Of a stretch of 64,000 nucleotides of DNA, positions 37,495 to 49,677 are shown piece by piece (position 1 is the stretch's first letter; each line of letters opens with the position of its first letter). Origin of the DNA: Sipunculus nudus (taxonomy: Eukaryota; Annelida; Sipuncula; Golfingiida; Sipunculidae); assembly GCA_026874595.1 (NCBI GenBank), contig CM049309.1:45290079-45354078 (forward strand). Reading direction: 5' to 3'. The notes beneath the pieces were generated by a model. The model saw only the letters and a list, made by a program, of their open reading frames with translations, was not told the origin of the DNA and searched no databases. A program made the translations under genes and the position numbers.

Positions 37495-39663
37495 TGATTA
37501 ATCAGACCAACATTCGAGATCTCAGCTGACCTTATTAAAAATGATTATCAAATGCCTTGATATAAGAGGACGGGTGTGATCCAGTGATACATAATTTTTT
37601 TTATTTTATACATTTATGAAGCACCCCCCGTTAAGACTCTCGGCCTACCCTACTACTCTTTAAAAGCGAACGGATAGTTGTGCTGTACTGAAAAGGCGGC
37701 TTGTATTTCGCATGTTTTATCATCACCGGGTGATTACACCATAATACCGACGACAGATGCTCATCTGCCGATCCTGTAAAATGTCAGTGCTTTCACGGGT
37801 TTTTATCTGATTGTCATTTGCAGCTTTTTTTTTATTCTGTTCCGTGTCTTTCATCAAACACTGATTGTTGTCTTCCCACTCTGACATTTACACGGCACCC
37901 AAAGGAATAGAGATGTCAACCACACTGTCCTTAAGGTGGATATCTAACCAACGGAAGACAGTATTCCATGAGAAAGATCAGTTACCCCTGATGGTATTTA
38001 GCGTGAGGTCGTGTATTATATCCCCACTGGGTGGGGAGCACACCACCGTGAGTGATCAATTTTTTTATCCAACAAACTACCACTATAACATTTTTACATA
38101 AACGGTTTCGAAGCTGTTTTCTTATAACAGTTTGAGATTTGAACAGAAGGTATGCCTGTTTTACCGCAGGAACTATGCAATCAAAGCTTAGTACACGTGG
38201 AGCTTCCATTTGACAACACATCTATTTATAATTGACGGTGGTGGAACTCAACCTCCATCACGCAACTCCTCTGTGGCCACGCCTTGGAAATCGTTTTTAT
38301 TCCTGAATTGTCATAAACGATCCTTGTGTCCTAAGGGGGTAATTTTCCATATATTCATCAAATCTGACATTATTTCGCGAACGCTATATACTATCTACCA
38401 GAAATAACGCCAGATGTATCGTCTTATTTCGTCTCAGCCCATTGAAAACTTGTCCCCGACGTGTTCCAACGTAAGAACGAATAATATGCTAGTAATTGTA
38501 ATTGGGGGAATGCTAAGGGGAGAAACAGAGATTAAGGCTATGGTTTTGAAACCTCATGGCACTTTTTCTTAAATTCAGCAAACGGTCTACTGAAAGAGGT
38601 AAATTTCAATTAATTTTAAATAAAGACTTATGTCCAAGTCATGTTTCTATTTAAGAAGAAAAAAAAAACCATGTATTTCCTGATTGGGTCTTAGTCCATG
38701 ACCGCGCACCAAAAACGGAGCGTGTCGCATGACACCCGCAGGTGATACGAGCTGATTTTTGTGGCAATTTATTTTTTCTTCAGTATTGAAGACTGAATAT
38801 TTCATACGTGTAAAGTCCACGGAAATCCTGTAGGGCTGTGCTCTGGCCACAAGGATCGGAAATTGTTAGCTAAAAGGGAAACTTCTGTATTCAACGATAC
38901 CTGCTTTATAATTCTTAAAACAGCTCTGGATTCGAAAGTGACAATTTAGAACTCAAGCTAAGTAAAGACAACGCACTGTGAATTGAACATAATTTAATAC
39001 ACACGTGGCGAGAGTCCCGCATGACAGGAAAGTCGCAGCAAAAGTAAAAGTAAAATAATTCCCTTGTCATGCATCTGGAATCTAAAATAATAAACCTCAT
39101 TTTATATGATGACAGGGATTTAAATAAGATATTACAGAAATGTTATAACATTTAATTACTTGTGGATATGCCAGTCCTCTATTGGATTAAGACCTGTCTA
39201 TAACTACGTCAAGCTGACAAGGTAAATTAATATTCGTTTTGGGGTAAAAATAAATTGTTCAGAATTAATGTAACTAATATTGATATCAGGTTAGAGCCGG
39301 GGGGGGGGGGCAAATTTACTAGGTATGTCACGTCCTGTGATATTTCAAACTAAATGAAAGCAGTATTTTGGAATGCCACGAGAATGTCACGTGAATTTCG
39401 TAAAAGCATGAATGTCGTAACACATAAGCCTCAAGTTCACCTGGTAAAAACGGGCTTAAATAACAATACACAGTAAATTGCTTGATTGGCTATATAAAGC
39501 GAGACTATTGAATTGGAACTGACATAGAACCTTTCCGTATACCGATCGAATGTTCGGAAATATGCAAATTTACAGACTGTAGTTAGTTAAATGAGTAAGA
39601 TTACCCAAAAAGCGTAGTGGACACATTGAAACGCAGATGTCAATTCTTGAAACTTCTCTCTTT
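37495..39663. other. Non-coding; poly-G at 39299-39310
   Basis: No supportable gene. Twelve consecutive G residues at 39299-39310. Short frames at 37865-38850 look random. Confidence 0.45.
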
Positions 39664-42141
39664 CTGGTGGTGTAATGGTCAGTGGGGAATTTTTGCTTGC
39701 CGGAAATTTTTTTTTTCGGCAAGCATGTTGTCCAGCTGCGTGTGACTGTTTTTTTTTTCTTACTGGTAAATGGTGTAATGCCCAGGGGGCTTTATTTTTG
39801 GCTTACTGGTAGATAGTGTACTGGTCAGGGGGCTTTATTTTTGGCTTACTGTTAGATGGTGTAATGGTCAGGGGGCTTTATTTTTGGCTTACTGGTAGAT
39901 GGTGTATGGTCAGGGGGCTTCATTGTTGTCTTACTGGTAGATGGTGTAATGGTCAGGGGGCTTTATTTTAGTCCCACTGGTAGATGGTGTATGGTCCGGG
40001 GGCTTTATTTTGTCTTATTGATAGATTGTGTAATGATCAGGGGGCTTTATTTTTGGCTCACTGGTAGATGGTGTAATAGTCAGGGGGCTTTATTTTAGTC
40101 TCACTGGTAGATGGTGTAATGGTCCGGGGGCCTTATTTTTGCTTATTGGTAGATCGTGTAATGGTCAGGGGGCTTTATTTTTGGCTTACTGGTAGATGGT
40201 GTCATGGTAAGGGGGCTTTATTTTTGGCTTACTGGTAGATGGTGTCATGGTCAGAGGGCTTTATTTTAGGCTTACTGGTAGATGGTGTCATGGTCAGGGG
40301 GCTTTATTTTTGGCTTACTGGTAGATGGTGTAATGGTCAGGGGCTTTATTTTTGGCTTACTGGTAGATGGTGTAATAGTCAGGGGGCTTTATTTTAGTGT
40401 CACTGGTAGATGGTGTAATGGTCCGGGGGCTTTATTTTTGCTTATTGGTAGATGGTGTAATGGTCAGGGGGCTTTATTTTTGGCTTACTGGTAGATGGTG
40501 TCATGGTAAGGGGGCTTTATTTTTGTCTTACTGGTAGATGGTGTAATGGTCAGGGGCTTTATTTTTGGCTTACTGGTAGATGGTGTAATAGTCAGGGGGC
40601 TTTATTTTAGTGTCACTGGTAGATGGTGTAATGGTCAGGGGGCTTTATTTTTGCTTATTGGTAGATGGTGTAATGGTCAGGGGGCTTTATTTTTGGCTTA
40701 CTGGTAGATGGTGTCATGGTAAGGGGGCTTTATTTTTGTCTTACTGGTAGATGGTGTCATGGTCAGAGGGCTTTATCTTTCGCTTACTGGTAGATGGTGT
40801 AATGGTCAGGGGGCTTTATTTTGTCTTATTGGTAGATTGTGTCATGGTAAGGAGGCTTTATTTTTGTCTGACTGATAGATGGTGTAATGGTCAGGGGCTT
40901 TATTTTTGGCTTACTGCTAGATGGTGTAATGGTCAGGGGGCTTTATTTTTGGCTTACTGGTAGATGGTGTATGGTCAGGGGGCTTCATTGTTGTCTTACT
41001 GGTAGATGGTGTAATGGTCAGGGGGCTTTATTTTAGTCCCACTGGTAGATGGTGTAATGGTCCGGGGGCTTTATTTTGTCTTATTGGTAGATGGTGTAAT
41101 GGTCAGGGGGCTTTATTTTAGTCCCACTGGTAGATGGTGTAATGGTCCGGGGGCTTTATTTTGTCTTATTGATAGATTGTGTAATGGTCAGGGGCTTTAT
41201 TTTTGGCTTACTGGTAGATGGTGTAATAGTCAGGGGGCTTTATTTTAGTGTCACTGGTAGATGGTGTAATGGTCCGGTGGCTTTATTTTTGCTTATTGGT
41301 AGATCGTGTAATGGTCAGGGGGCTTTATTTTTGGCTTACTGGTAGATGGTGTCATGGTCAGGGGGCTTTATTTTTGGCTTACTGGTAGATGGTGTCATGG
41401 TCAGGGGGCTTTATTTTTGGCTTACTGGTAGATGGTGTCATGGTCAGGGGGCTTTATTTTTGGCTTACTGGTAGATGGTGTAATGGTCAGGGGCTTTATT
41501 TTTGGCTTACTGGTAGATGTTGTAATGGTTAGGGGGCTTTATTTTTGGCTTACTGTTAGATGGTGTAATGGTTAGGGGGCTTTATTGTTGTCTCAATGGT
41601 AGATGGTGTAATGGTACGGGGGCTTTATTTTGTCTTATTTGTAGATGGTGTAATGGTCAGGGGGCTTTATTTTTGGCTTACTGCTAGATGGTGTAATGGT
41701 TAGGGGGCTTTATTGTTGTCTCAATGGTAGATGGTGTAATGGTCAGGGGGCTTTATTTTGTCTTATTGGTAGATGGTGTAATGATCAGGGGCTTTATTTT
41801 TGGCTTACTGCTAGATGGTGTTATGGTCAGGGGGCTTTATTTTTGTCTTAATAATAGATGGTGTAATGGTCAGGGGGCTTTATATTTGGCTTACTGTTAG
41901 ATGGCGTAATGGTAAGGGGGCTTTATTTTTGGCTTACTGTTAGATGGTGTAATAGTTAGGGGGCTTTATTATTGTCTCAATGGTAGATGGTGTAATGGTA
42001 CGGGGGCTTTATTTTGTCTTATTGGTAGATGGTGTAATGGTCAGGGGGCTTTATTTTTGGCTGACTGGCAGATGGTGTAATGGTCAGGGGCTTTATTTTT
42101 GGCCTACTGGCAGATGGTGTAATTGTCAGGGGGCTTTATTT
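39664..42141 (+). repeat. 43-bp minisatellite, about 57 copies (2.5 kb)
   Basis: The unit is GTAGATGGTGTAATGGTCAG followed by GGGGCTTTATTTTTGGCTTACTG, 42 or 43 bases depending on the length of the G run. Copies are degenerate at the left (39664-39780) and regular after that. Variants (AATAGTC, TCATGG, TTTTAGTGTCAC, TTTTGTCTTATTG) recur in blocks; one block of five units repeats at a distance of about 213 bases (40373 and 40586). Frames reading WCNGQGALF-like peptides shift every one or two units and are not genes. Confidence 0.95.
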
Positions 42142-44517
42142 ATGACAAGCAGGACCATGACCCTTTGCTCAGATTCCTTTATTAATACTAGCCAGAAGAA
42201 GAGAAAACCATATAGCGAAAGTCTGAAAGAGAATTCTGTTGCAGTTACCTCGCTTTCTACCAGGAAAAAAAACAGGCAGGACACGGATCCTAAGATCTTA
42301 AGAGATCTGTGCTCCGGGAGGTCCGTGTATAACCGTAAAATAGTTGGGTGGTAGTTACTTGACTGTTAACGTCCTGCTAGCGGACCTTATAGTGTCGCTA
42401 TCCAGACGGACACAGACTCTGTTTCCACCCCCGGAAATAATAAAAGCAATTTTGTCGATTTTCTGGGACGACATCAAACCAATTTTGTCAGCAAACAATG
42501 ATCGATAACCGAAAAGTTAACTTGTTGGCGAATGCAGTTCCTTTTTTTATCCATTATAGTTTTTATAGGGAAACTCTAAAGGCGGTTTTGTTGGATGTTC
42601 TCTTTTTAGTCCACATTTCATAAGGTCATGGGTCGCGATCATTCTGGTACACCTGAAAGATGACCTTAACTGAAATATTATCCTGCAAGAACCTCCGTAA
42701 AAAGCACCCACCACCAACTAACGGCTAATCCCTGTAGGGAAACTCTTCTGCAAGGAGCCTCAAGGTTATCTTGGTTGCCACGGAAAGCTTCAAAGTGGCA
42801 TGTTCCCTCCATGGCGGTTCTATGACTACGCTCCTCTGTGACGTGTCACTTTCAATTTTGTGTGGGGGCTCCGGTCATTAATTCACCAGCTTTAGTATTA
42901 AATTGACAACAGGGCATGACGAAAATAGCGGGCCATTACTGTTGTGAAAGACGTCCTCGCGTGTAAGATGTGTCAGAGGAGGCTATTGTTGGTAGGCCTA
43001 AATTTAAACATTTTGAAAAACCTTGTTAGCATGTATAATATATTCTTCTGGTATTTTTCTTCATATTTGCAGGCAAAACACCGGCCTGCCTGTATGTTCT
43101 AAACGTATAAAAAGTAGATGTAAAAACTGAAATCTGTTTTCGTGCTGTAATTGTGTTCATATTTTAACCATACAATCAGTCTACGAAAGTTCACCATGCT
43201 TAAACATAGAAATACTTTTATCATGCTCAGTTATGTAATCTTTCTAAAAGTCTAAAATGATAAGGTAACCAATAAAGATACTAAGCATTACCGAAATGTG
43301 TGTGTCTTTGAATAATTCCTGTATTTCTTGTAAATTAAAAGCTATAAAATGAAAGTTTTATATTAATTGTTAATAACCATGCGGCAAACAATTTGCCATC
43401 AATGTAAAGTTACTTTTTTTTAAATTTTAACATACAGTAACTTTTGTTGTTCAAGTATTGGAAGGCAAAGGCATGGGGAAAAATTTTAATCTGTAGGAAT
43501 CACCAGAATTTATGTAACTGTTGCATGTTTGAAATGATGAAGTATGACAGCAGTAATATCCAGGAAATGTACTTTGTAAAAAATGTATGCATCGTGTTGG
43601 ATGTGATTGTATACAAAAATGTATGAAATGTGTAATGTATGAGTTTTGCAATAAAATATATTAAAACATTTTTTTTGTCCAACGGTATCCCATTTCATAG
43701 AATGCTGTCCAGATCAAACAGACTCATAGTAATCCGTACAACCACTGGCAGAAGCAGCTAGACCGTGAGCCTGAGACGGCTGGTCAGCCAGCTGCTGCCA
43801 GCTTTAAGCCGTGCTTACCGCTAGAGCGACTATAAGTTACCACAAGCCTTTATACTGCTTCAACGTCTTTGCGAAATCCTGCGACGGAGCATGGCAGCAT
43901 TGATCAAACAATTATTGTGGGATCGATCTTGGCCGTATTAACTCCAGGTGCTCCAGTGACTGGACAGGTCGTAAGTAACTTCCTTTCGAGCGGACTGCTA
44001 TAAACCTAGCCAGTAAACAAGCTGTCCAAGTATTTATCAAGGAATGACAAATGACTGGGCGAGGGAAAAAAGGAGAAGTGGATGGCTTCCACATTGTATC
44101 CGACCTGCCTAACAGCCTTCTGGTCTGTAACCGTTAACAAGTACAGGCGGCTACACGCACAGGCTAACCTGAATGTGAGGTTTATACCCCTCCCTTTCAA
44201 GTTACCAGGACCTCGATTCCAGATTCCAGATTCCAGATTTAATAAGCTTCAATCTGATTTAAAGTTAACACACACCCTGATCTGGTTATCCCTTCCCCTG
44301 CTGATCGAGTAAATATGACTTCTTATTGAAAATGATATGTTTATTATATCGAGCCTCAGCAGAGTGGGAATAGAGTGGTCAGCTCCATCCGTTCACCTGG
44401 CTGCTTTTCCTTCATATACGACGTGAATACCAATTATAATTGAAACGCCAGGTTTATCTTATGGGTCTCCTCGCCTGATATTTCTATTATTAACCTTTTT
44501 TTCAATTTAGAATTAAT
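42142..44517. other. Non-coding; UTR-like stretch near 43440-43680
   Basis: The plus-strand frame leaving the 43-bp array and ending at 42354 continues about 70 codons past it without recognisable motifs. At 43650-43655 an AATAAA lies at the end of an AT-rich stretch that looks like a 3' UTR, but no coding exon precedes it. A short 'ccagatt' triplication lies at 44218-44238. Confidence 0.35.
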
Positions 44518-44680
44518 CAGAGGCGGAAGGAATCCGAAATCGGTCAGAGGCAGAGATCTTCCGATATCACTCAGAGGCAGAGGAAATTCGAAATCGCTCA
44601 GAGGCGAAGGAATCCGAAATCGCTCAGAGGAGGAGAAAATCCCAAACTGCTCAGAGGCGGAGGAAATCCGAAATCCCTAC
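44518..44680 (+). repeat. 27-bp minisatellite, 6 copies
   Basis: CAGAGGCGGAGGAAATCCGA-AATCGCT recurs six times with lengths of 26-28 bases. Confidence 0.9.
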
Positions 44681-44780
44681 ATTAAAAGTCCTTAGAAGGA
44701 AATATTGTGTTTTATATACAATTTTCATATATTTTGTATACTATTAGTTTACTAATTAGTTTTGACATGAATTGAATTAA

Positions 44781-45066
44781 AGGGTTATTAAAACCGCCAG
44801 TTTTTTTGTCAGATCAGTGCGGGCGGGCTAACCTCTATTTTTCACCTTTTTTTGTAAGTTTAAAAAAAAAATTATATGATCAGGGAAAAGCATGAAAATA
44901 ACAGTATTTATTCCGTAACAGGTAAAAACACTATAAAACAAAGGGAATCTTATCAAAATTGTATTATTTAATCTTCTTGTAAGATGAATCAAAATCAAAA
45001 CGTATGATACGGGGGGTTAAAATTTACGCGGGCGGTGCTCAGAACTAAACCTTTTATCTTTTTTAG
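44781..45066 (+). mobile_element. TTA-flanked MITE family, copy 2 (degraded)
   Basis: Shares TCAGTGCGGGCGGGC, AAAAACACTATAAAACAA, the GGGGGGTTAAAATTTACGCG block and GGTGCTCAGAAC with the other copies. Both ends have decayed, especially the left, so the limits are approximate. Confidence 0.6.
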
Positions 45067-45765
45067 TCTAACTGGTGTTTCTTCTCGTATCCATGGATTT
45101 TTTTTTTAAACAGCAATGTTGATCACACTCAGCTACTAACTAATCTGAGCATGGTCGCGGATATTTTATTGGCATTGCAGGAAACGGGATAAAAAACAAC
45201 TGTAATCATCGTTTTTAGCAACTACTCCCGGTATAACCCATGCCCGTTTTTTACTTATAGTATTTCGAAGCTGCAAGGACCTTGAGCGCAAATCATTGAG
45301 TACTACATAAACAGACTGATACATTCGTCAGCGGAAGTCCCTCTGCCTGCATGCCTTGTGACAGGATGAAGTAATGATGACGTACAGGACGAGGACTACG
45401 AGCACAGGGACTATGTTTAATAGGTACCGCTGTGCAGAGCTTTGTTTATTTATAGGATCTTATCTTAGAGTCGCACTGTAGCGGCCTCGGTCATTGGCCC
45501 TCATTAGACTAAGCAGTTCTCGAGAATTTTAAATATTAAAAAATCGGATACTTTGCGACGGTTTATGAGCTAAACGCAAGAGAATACTACAGATATCATT
45601 AATTTTTTTTTATTTTGCTTTGGAAATCTTACTTAATGTACAAACATGCAGTCATCTAATACGGTTTTCGGATCAGCTGCTGAGTTTAAAAAAGAGATTT
45701 AGATAGCCTCCAGGTGGCACTGTATATTGTATGACGATGAAGGTTACCGTACGACAAGAATGATA
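45067..45765. other. Non-coding
   Basis: No supportable feature between two MITE copies. Confidence 0.4.
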
Positions 45766-46116
45766 GGCCAAAAAAATAAGGTTTGGTTCTCAGGCCCTTT
45801 TTTTCAGAAATCAATGCGGGCGGGCGGTATTTTATTTAATCTTTTTTGTTTATGTTTCGATAAAATGTCATAAGATAGAGAAAAAGAATGATCATAACAG
45901 ATTTATTTTGCTAAAAAGTAAAAGCACTACATAGCAAAGGAAATTTTTTTCAAAATTGTATGATTCTATCTTCTTGAAAGGATGTCCGAGCGGCTGGAAT
46001 TCAAATTTGGTAAGTTTCTATTTATAATCAAAATAAAATTTTTTTTTATGGGGGGGGGGGGGGGTTAAATTGACGCGGGAGGTGCCTGAGAACCATACCT
46101 TCTATCTTTTTTTGCC
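45766..46116 (+). mobile_element. TTA-flanked MITE family, copy 3 (351 bp)
   Basis: Starts GGCCAAAAAAATAAGGTTTG and ends CATACCTTCTATC...TTTGCC. Flanks are ATA on the left and TTA on the right, an imperfect duplication. A run of about 15 G (46050-46064) sits where other copies have six. Shared inner blocks are AATCAATGCGGGCGGGCGG and AAAAGCACTACATA. Confidence 0.75.
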
Positions 46117-46261
46117 TTACGTATTTTTTTATTTATATAGTCTTGGATTTTGGGTGTAATATACACTGGGCTATGGTGATCCAAAGTCATTACCTGTCGT
46201 AAAGACTCCAGAGTGAATCTGTGAGGTTCATTCTAGATTTCACTACGTCATTCAGGCACCG

Positions 46262-46325
46262 GTGGCCGGGTTTAAACCGGGGTCCTTCTGCTCCATATAC
46301 CAGCGCCCTTACCATGAGATTACGT
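46262..46325 (-). mobile_element. tRNA-like (SINE head) sequence
   Basis: On the minus strand TAATCTCATGGTAAGGGCGC (about 46303-46322) resembles a tRNA D-arm and A box, and GGTTTAAACCC (46268-46278) a T-arm and B box. The stems are incomplete, so this is a SINE head or tRNA pseudogene and not a working tRNA. Confidence 0.45.
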
Positions 46326-49238
46326 CCTACTATTTCGATGCTAACTTACAGTCACCCGAGTACGTAAACTTTTCACGCACAATTACTCGGTATTTGATTA
46401 CAAGGATTTGGTACGCTACTTTGGCTGCGAACGTGCAGATAATGGATACGTTATTTCAGCTGCTATACCGTACAGGCACCAGACACATTTTCACTGCTAA
46501 CCGTTAGTACAGACACGGCGTTACAGTATTATCTAGCGTCCAGGCATTAACATTCAGTGCTCCCCCTTTATGATATCTAACAGGAACCAGTAAGGACACA
46601 GTGGCTCGACAAATACGAACTATTTCCTTACAATAAGGGTTTTTTTACCTATTAACGTAACTTGTTTTTCCAAAAGAGTCCTGCTTTTTTCTTAGTGCAT
46701 GGGGACTTTAAACCTTCGAGTTCCTTGCATAAATTCATTACTTGTGTTAATTAGCTAGCCGGCCTGCTTGATGTGTTTCCCTGCAGTGTATCGGATAAAG
46801 TTGCTCCTCTGAAGTTTTTCATTGGACTGGAAGGAAACGTGATAGCTGTTTTCTCACCCAGGCACGCTGGATATAATTAATAACTGAATTACAAGGGCAG
46901 CAATGAAGTAGGACATCTACACTGACAATCAATCAGGGCCATCGTAGATGGACTGTTAGATACTAGTTAACAAGAGATTACCGTCACGATTTCTATCAGG
47001 GTTTGCGTCGTGATAGTTGACTTTAAGTATGACCATGCATTAGGTGTCAATAAAGAATTTGTAGAAGAAATCAGTGCATCTCTCCCCATGGTGAGTTTCA
47101 ACGCCTCTGCCATGTCAAATATTAAGATGTTGAAAAGAAAGAAGGAAACGAAGCAAGTGTTAACAAGAAGAAAAAAAAAACGGAAGGAAAAATACTCAAG
47201 TAGCTTCCTGGAGACGGAATGCATTAAAGCAGGTAACTAGACTTGTTGCCAGGAAGTGAACATATTTTGCAGTGTTAATAATCCGGATGTTTTGATAGAT
47301 GCTAAGGCATGATGTAACTTCTCGAGGCGGTCGAGGTCGTTTTCCGTTTGAATCCGGTAGACATTATATAGCGATATATTGTCGTAATATTATCGGGAAA
47401 AGAATGCCGTGAAAAAGAACAAATGATTATTATACCACACCAGCCAAAAGAACAGATCACATTCCTCTGTACAGAAGGAACGCTAAAGTTTCCTAAGGCG
47501 TCGATTATTTTAACATAGCATTTTTAAATACGTGTATCCACATGAATCGACAATACACAGCGCTGCAGGATTTCGGATGTGAGCAAAGTGAACTGTTTTA
47601 ATAAAGAGACAATGTAACACTAGAGGTTTAGGTCATAACGAGGTTTAGGGCGTTAGATCAAAGGTTAATTGCGTTATGTTAGAGAGTCTATTCGAATAAT
47701 TAGATTAGATATCCATAGAATAAAAAAGCACAGCACTGTTATTCGATCTGCACAGCACTGTTATTCGACTTGAACATCATGTACAATGTGCAAATTTTAT
47801 AAAATTAATTCTTTTATTTTTTAAGTTTTTACTAGGATGGGTTTTTTTCTTTCGATGTGTAAATTGCCATCCTTCATTTGGGCCACTCTTTTTCACCCTA
47901 AGCCCCAGATCGAGGATAAGACTACAAATGGGAATTAATACCGGCCGGACCACATACAATATTTTTATCAAACACAGTAGAAAACACAGGGATCGCATAC
48001 ATTTCTGACATAGATATAAACGTGGGTGTTTAGATAATAATATGTTTCGTTTTAACAGACAATTTTAACATTGCCCATGGAAATTTCTTTTTCTTCCCTG
48101 AATATCCACAACAAATGACACTGACTGACATCCTTTTCAAAATGCCTGACAGGAATATCAAAGAAACAAATATATGTATGAATATGTACCGTCTTCTATA
48201 ACCCTTGGTTATTGTAACAGGGAACCCATGGTGAATAAAACGGCCATGCCTGATAATGCTAAAGGTAGGTCTTCGGTAACCCATGTCGGCTCCGCTGTCA
48301 GGATGGAACGGTTGACTATAATGGACAGCATTGTCGGTGGCTGTCACTGAACGAAAAAATGCTCATCGTCGGTTTTCATTAGACGCACTTTCAGAATACT
48401 GATACATATGGGGACAATTTGAAAATGTCTCCCAATAATGCGTGTTTATATGTACTGCGTTTTAGCGGCCATTATGGTATTAACAGAAAAAATGTTAACA
48501 CAATAATTTGTTATGAACATAGTAAAAAAAAATCTTTTGGCGGGTTTTAAATAAACATCTTTAAACGTGACCTGGTAAACCTTTAATTAAAGAACATATA
48601 CGAAATCTTCCATATACTTAAATTGATGTTCTGCTACTTTGATCTACTGACGACATCGTTTTAACGTTGACCGGGATGTACATTGGATTGAACAAGATTT
48701 CAAATTTGACGGTTTTTTCGTCGCTTTGTGAAGAGATATACAATAGATGGAGCATTTTCGACATTTTCCTAGAGAAATGATATACTGTTTCATAGCTGAA
48801 TTACCTTAACATTTGGCAATATTTCCTTTTAAAAGGCATAGTGAAAATGGAGACTGAACAACAAAGACTTTGAAGAATTGATTCTCGTATCATATGGTCA
48901 AAGAGGGTCGTACGTTTTAGTTCTGGTGGCGACCAACAGAACAAGCTCCATTCAGCAAGTCTCCGGAAGGATGCATTAATTACTCGATTAATCATAATTG
49001 GCGGATACGGACACAGTGCACGTACGTTAGAAAAAAATCAGCTACCAGATTTCAGGGAATTTTGACCAAGTGATTTTACATAACAATTTTAAGATATTTT
49101 CTACAATAATTTCATTGAGGCGTACAAAAGCCTAATGGCCATAAAAAGGTTGAAGAAAATTTTAAAAACTTGTGGTTTTGAAACATGAATATGTAATTAT
49201 GATAATATAATGTACCATCAAAATAGCAGTTTGGCTTA
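46326..49238. other. Non-coding, probably intron of the receptor gene
   Basis: No second receptor exon was found on the minus strand. The region around 46967-47240 is open on both strands (85 minus-strand and 76 plus-strand codons, the latter ending in a K/R-rich run), but neither resembles a known protein. Confidence 0.45.
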
Positions 49239-49239
49239 C
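49238..49239 (-). other. Splice donor GT of the receptor exon
   Basis: Minus-strand TTTCCAG/GTAAGCC is a near-consensus 5' splice site in frame with the end of the homologous region (Q146). Confidence 0.85.
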
Positions 49240-49677
49240 CTGGAAATAAACGATGATCTTGCACATAATCCTCCCCATGTACCAGGTTTCCGTGACGTCA
49301 CCTAACAGCGTTGGTGGCAAACATATAAGAATCACCATGAAATCTGCTACTGCCAAGTTCACAATAAAGTAGTTGGTCACCGTCCGAAGATGGGGGTTCC
49401 GCCAAACAGCGTAACACACCAACAGGTTTCCAATGAGTCCAACGAAAAACACGACAATGAATAGAATTATCATACACCACTCAAAAGGCGACGGGAATAT
49501 GTAATTCGACAACTCATTTAAGTATTCTTCTTTTGAGATGCATTTAATATTATCTATCGTATATTGACAGTCGGTTGCGTTACCGCCTTGCTCGCTATTG
49601 TTTTCCGGTGTATTCACAATGCTATAGACGGGAACTCCTGTTATATTAGAAGCTACTAAATCCACGTTCACAGCCAT
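49240..49677 (-). CDS. First coding exon of an orexin/allatotropin-type GPCR
   Basis: This encodes the first 146 residues of a rhodopsin-family peptide receptor of the plasma membrane, likely G-protein coupled. The start is the only ATG that gives a full N-terminus. The N-terminal tail carries three N-glycosylation sequons (N11, N26, N33). EEYLNELSNYIFPSPFEW (50-67) matches the helix before TM1 in orexin receptors. TM1 spans about 67-91 with G83-N84. The loop-TM2 stretch has WRNPHLRTVTNYFIVNLA, with LAVAD around D112. The ECL1 residue W132 and the TM3 disulfide cysteine C139 are present. The exon stops after CKIIVYFQ at a CAG/GTAAGC donor (intron from 49239), phase 0; I recall an intron at this place in vertebrate orexin receptors. 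The 25 codons read beyond are intron. The orexin versus allatotropin ligand cannot be decided from this exon. Confidence 0.9.

Noticed and set aside
40282-42354. Plus-strand frames with GLYFWLTGRWCNGQG-type repeats, as a repeat protein
   Set aside because: They are produced by the 43-bp array with variable 42/43 length. No frame lasts beyond a few units.
46967-47240. Exons on either strand near 47.0-47.2 kb
   Set aside because: Frames are open on both strands at once, and the plus-strand one ends in an A-rich K/R run. No family resemblance found.
49162-49239. The last 25 codons of the receptor frame (VSQTAIL onward) as coding
   Set aside because: They start exactly at a GTAAGC donor, do not resemble TM3 of any receptor, and soon reach a stop.
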